From the NCBI GenBank assembly GCA_000497125.2, contig CM035318.1, positions 1 to 64,000 of the forward strand: 64,000 nt of DNA, read 5' to 3'. The stretch is from Spironucleus salmonicida (lineage: Eukaryota; Fornicata; Diplomonadida; Hexamitidae). Below the pieces are notes generated by a model that was given only the letters and a program-made list of their open reading frames with translations, was not told the origin of the DNA and did no database searches. A program made the translations under genes and the position numbers. Below, in pieces: positions 63,281 to 64,000 of this stretch (position 1 is its first letter; each line of letters begins with the position of its first letter).

Positions 63281-64000
63281 ATGAAGGAAAGTAGTATAGT
63301 AATAAATAATCATGCGGTTGATATTATCAGCTATAATTATAATAATGAGGATGAAGAAGAACCATTTTTAAAAGTAACAATAGGTTTATATGTTTTTGAT
63401 GCAGTTTTTGGCAAATACGAAGATGAAAGTTATTATATTAAGGCTTTAATTTTTGCTTCTGTATAGAAAATTTATGTTCTTTATCATATTAAGAACTTAA
63501 ACGGTAATATTTTGGGTCTTCTTAACAAGTCTACTACGAAAGTAGTATTAAACCAAGATATATTCGAAAGTGTAATAAAGTTTTACTAAGTTTAAGATAT
63601 AAACGCAACTTATATCGATGAAGAAGTTAAGATTAAATGTTAAATTGACGATTAAATAGTATTTAATTCTTTATATTATGATAATTTTATTATTGACTAA
63701 CATATTTTTTCTAGAGCTATGGCAGTTGTTTCTCTACAAACTAAATAAAGATTGTAATAGTCAGATGAAGACACATAGAGATTTGATCAAAATAAAATCC
63801 TAAAAACATAAAATGGTTAGTAACCTGCTTAAATATCTAAATTGAATATAGTGCAGAATTCTACTAAAGACATTAATAATTAATAATAGGATATTAAATA
63901 AATTTTAATAAGCTCAGGAATGAATGGAGGATTTATATTTAATTGTAAAAAATTTACTTTGGCTAATGTCCTGCTTATATTTAAAAATTTTGAGATTCTT
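63281..64000 (+). CDS. Hypothetical protein, 5' part only (240 aa seen)
   Basis: ATG at 63281, open to the window edge with TAR codons as Gln. The N-terminal 130 residues are acidic and beta-rich in appearance (PFLKVTIGLYVFDAVFGKY). A Gln/Asn-rich linker follows, and the visible end (GGFIFNCKKFTLANVLLIF) looks like the start of another folded part. No family is recognised. It follows the bromodomain-like gene by 65 bp. Confidence 0.75.

Overview
This is eukaryotic protist DNA in which TAA and TAG encode glutamine and TGA is the only stop. The direct evidence is a full DnaJ/Hsp40, a cyclin, a DEAH helicase, a SHIPPO-repeat axonemal protein and two open frames of about 1,800 codons. Each becomes a continuous, sensible protein only when TAR is read as Gln. 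No intron was needed in any gene. Genes are tightly packed (gaps of 6 to 206 bp inside clusters), and many stop codons sit inside an AGTGA(A) string that resembles the AGTRAAY polyadenylation signal of diplomonads. I therefore favour a hexamitid diplomonad (Hexamita/Trepomonas/Spironucleus group). A ciliate, which can share the code, is the main alternative. The species is not identifiable from this window.

Layout. 1-5517: a short AT tandem repeat, a perfect 32-bp palindrome, and one 1,776-aa ORF of unknown function on the minus strand. About 5860-34036: a 28-kb head-to-tail satellite with 62 A-type monomers (about 345 bp, AT-rich) and 21 interspersed B-type blocks (about 355 bp, GC-richer). 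34037-38575: gene-poor DNA with weak small ORFs and a probable gene relic. 38576-46399: three same-strand genes, in transcription order cyclin, DnaJ-like protein and a giant ankyrin-like protein. 47089-60975: a compact cluster of mostly small to medium genes on both strands (coiled-coil proteins, SF2 helicase, LRR protein, SHIPPO protein, CCCH/RING protein). 60976-62528: mostly intergenic. 62529-64000: a divergent bromodomain-like protein and a gene cut by the window end.

No operon logic is expected in this organism. Common themes are flagellar or microtubule proteins (SHIPPO, coiled coils), cell-cycle control (cyclin with a cysteine-bearing insertion) and protein folding (DnaJ without the HPD motif). 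The satellite shows frequent 1-2 bp indels between copies, so the short ORFs inside it are unlikely to be protein genes. Because TGA is the only stop in very AT-rich DNA, chance ORFs of 60-130 codons are common, and small ORFs without a recognisable domain are scored low.
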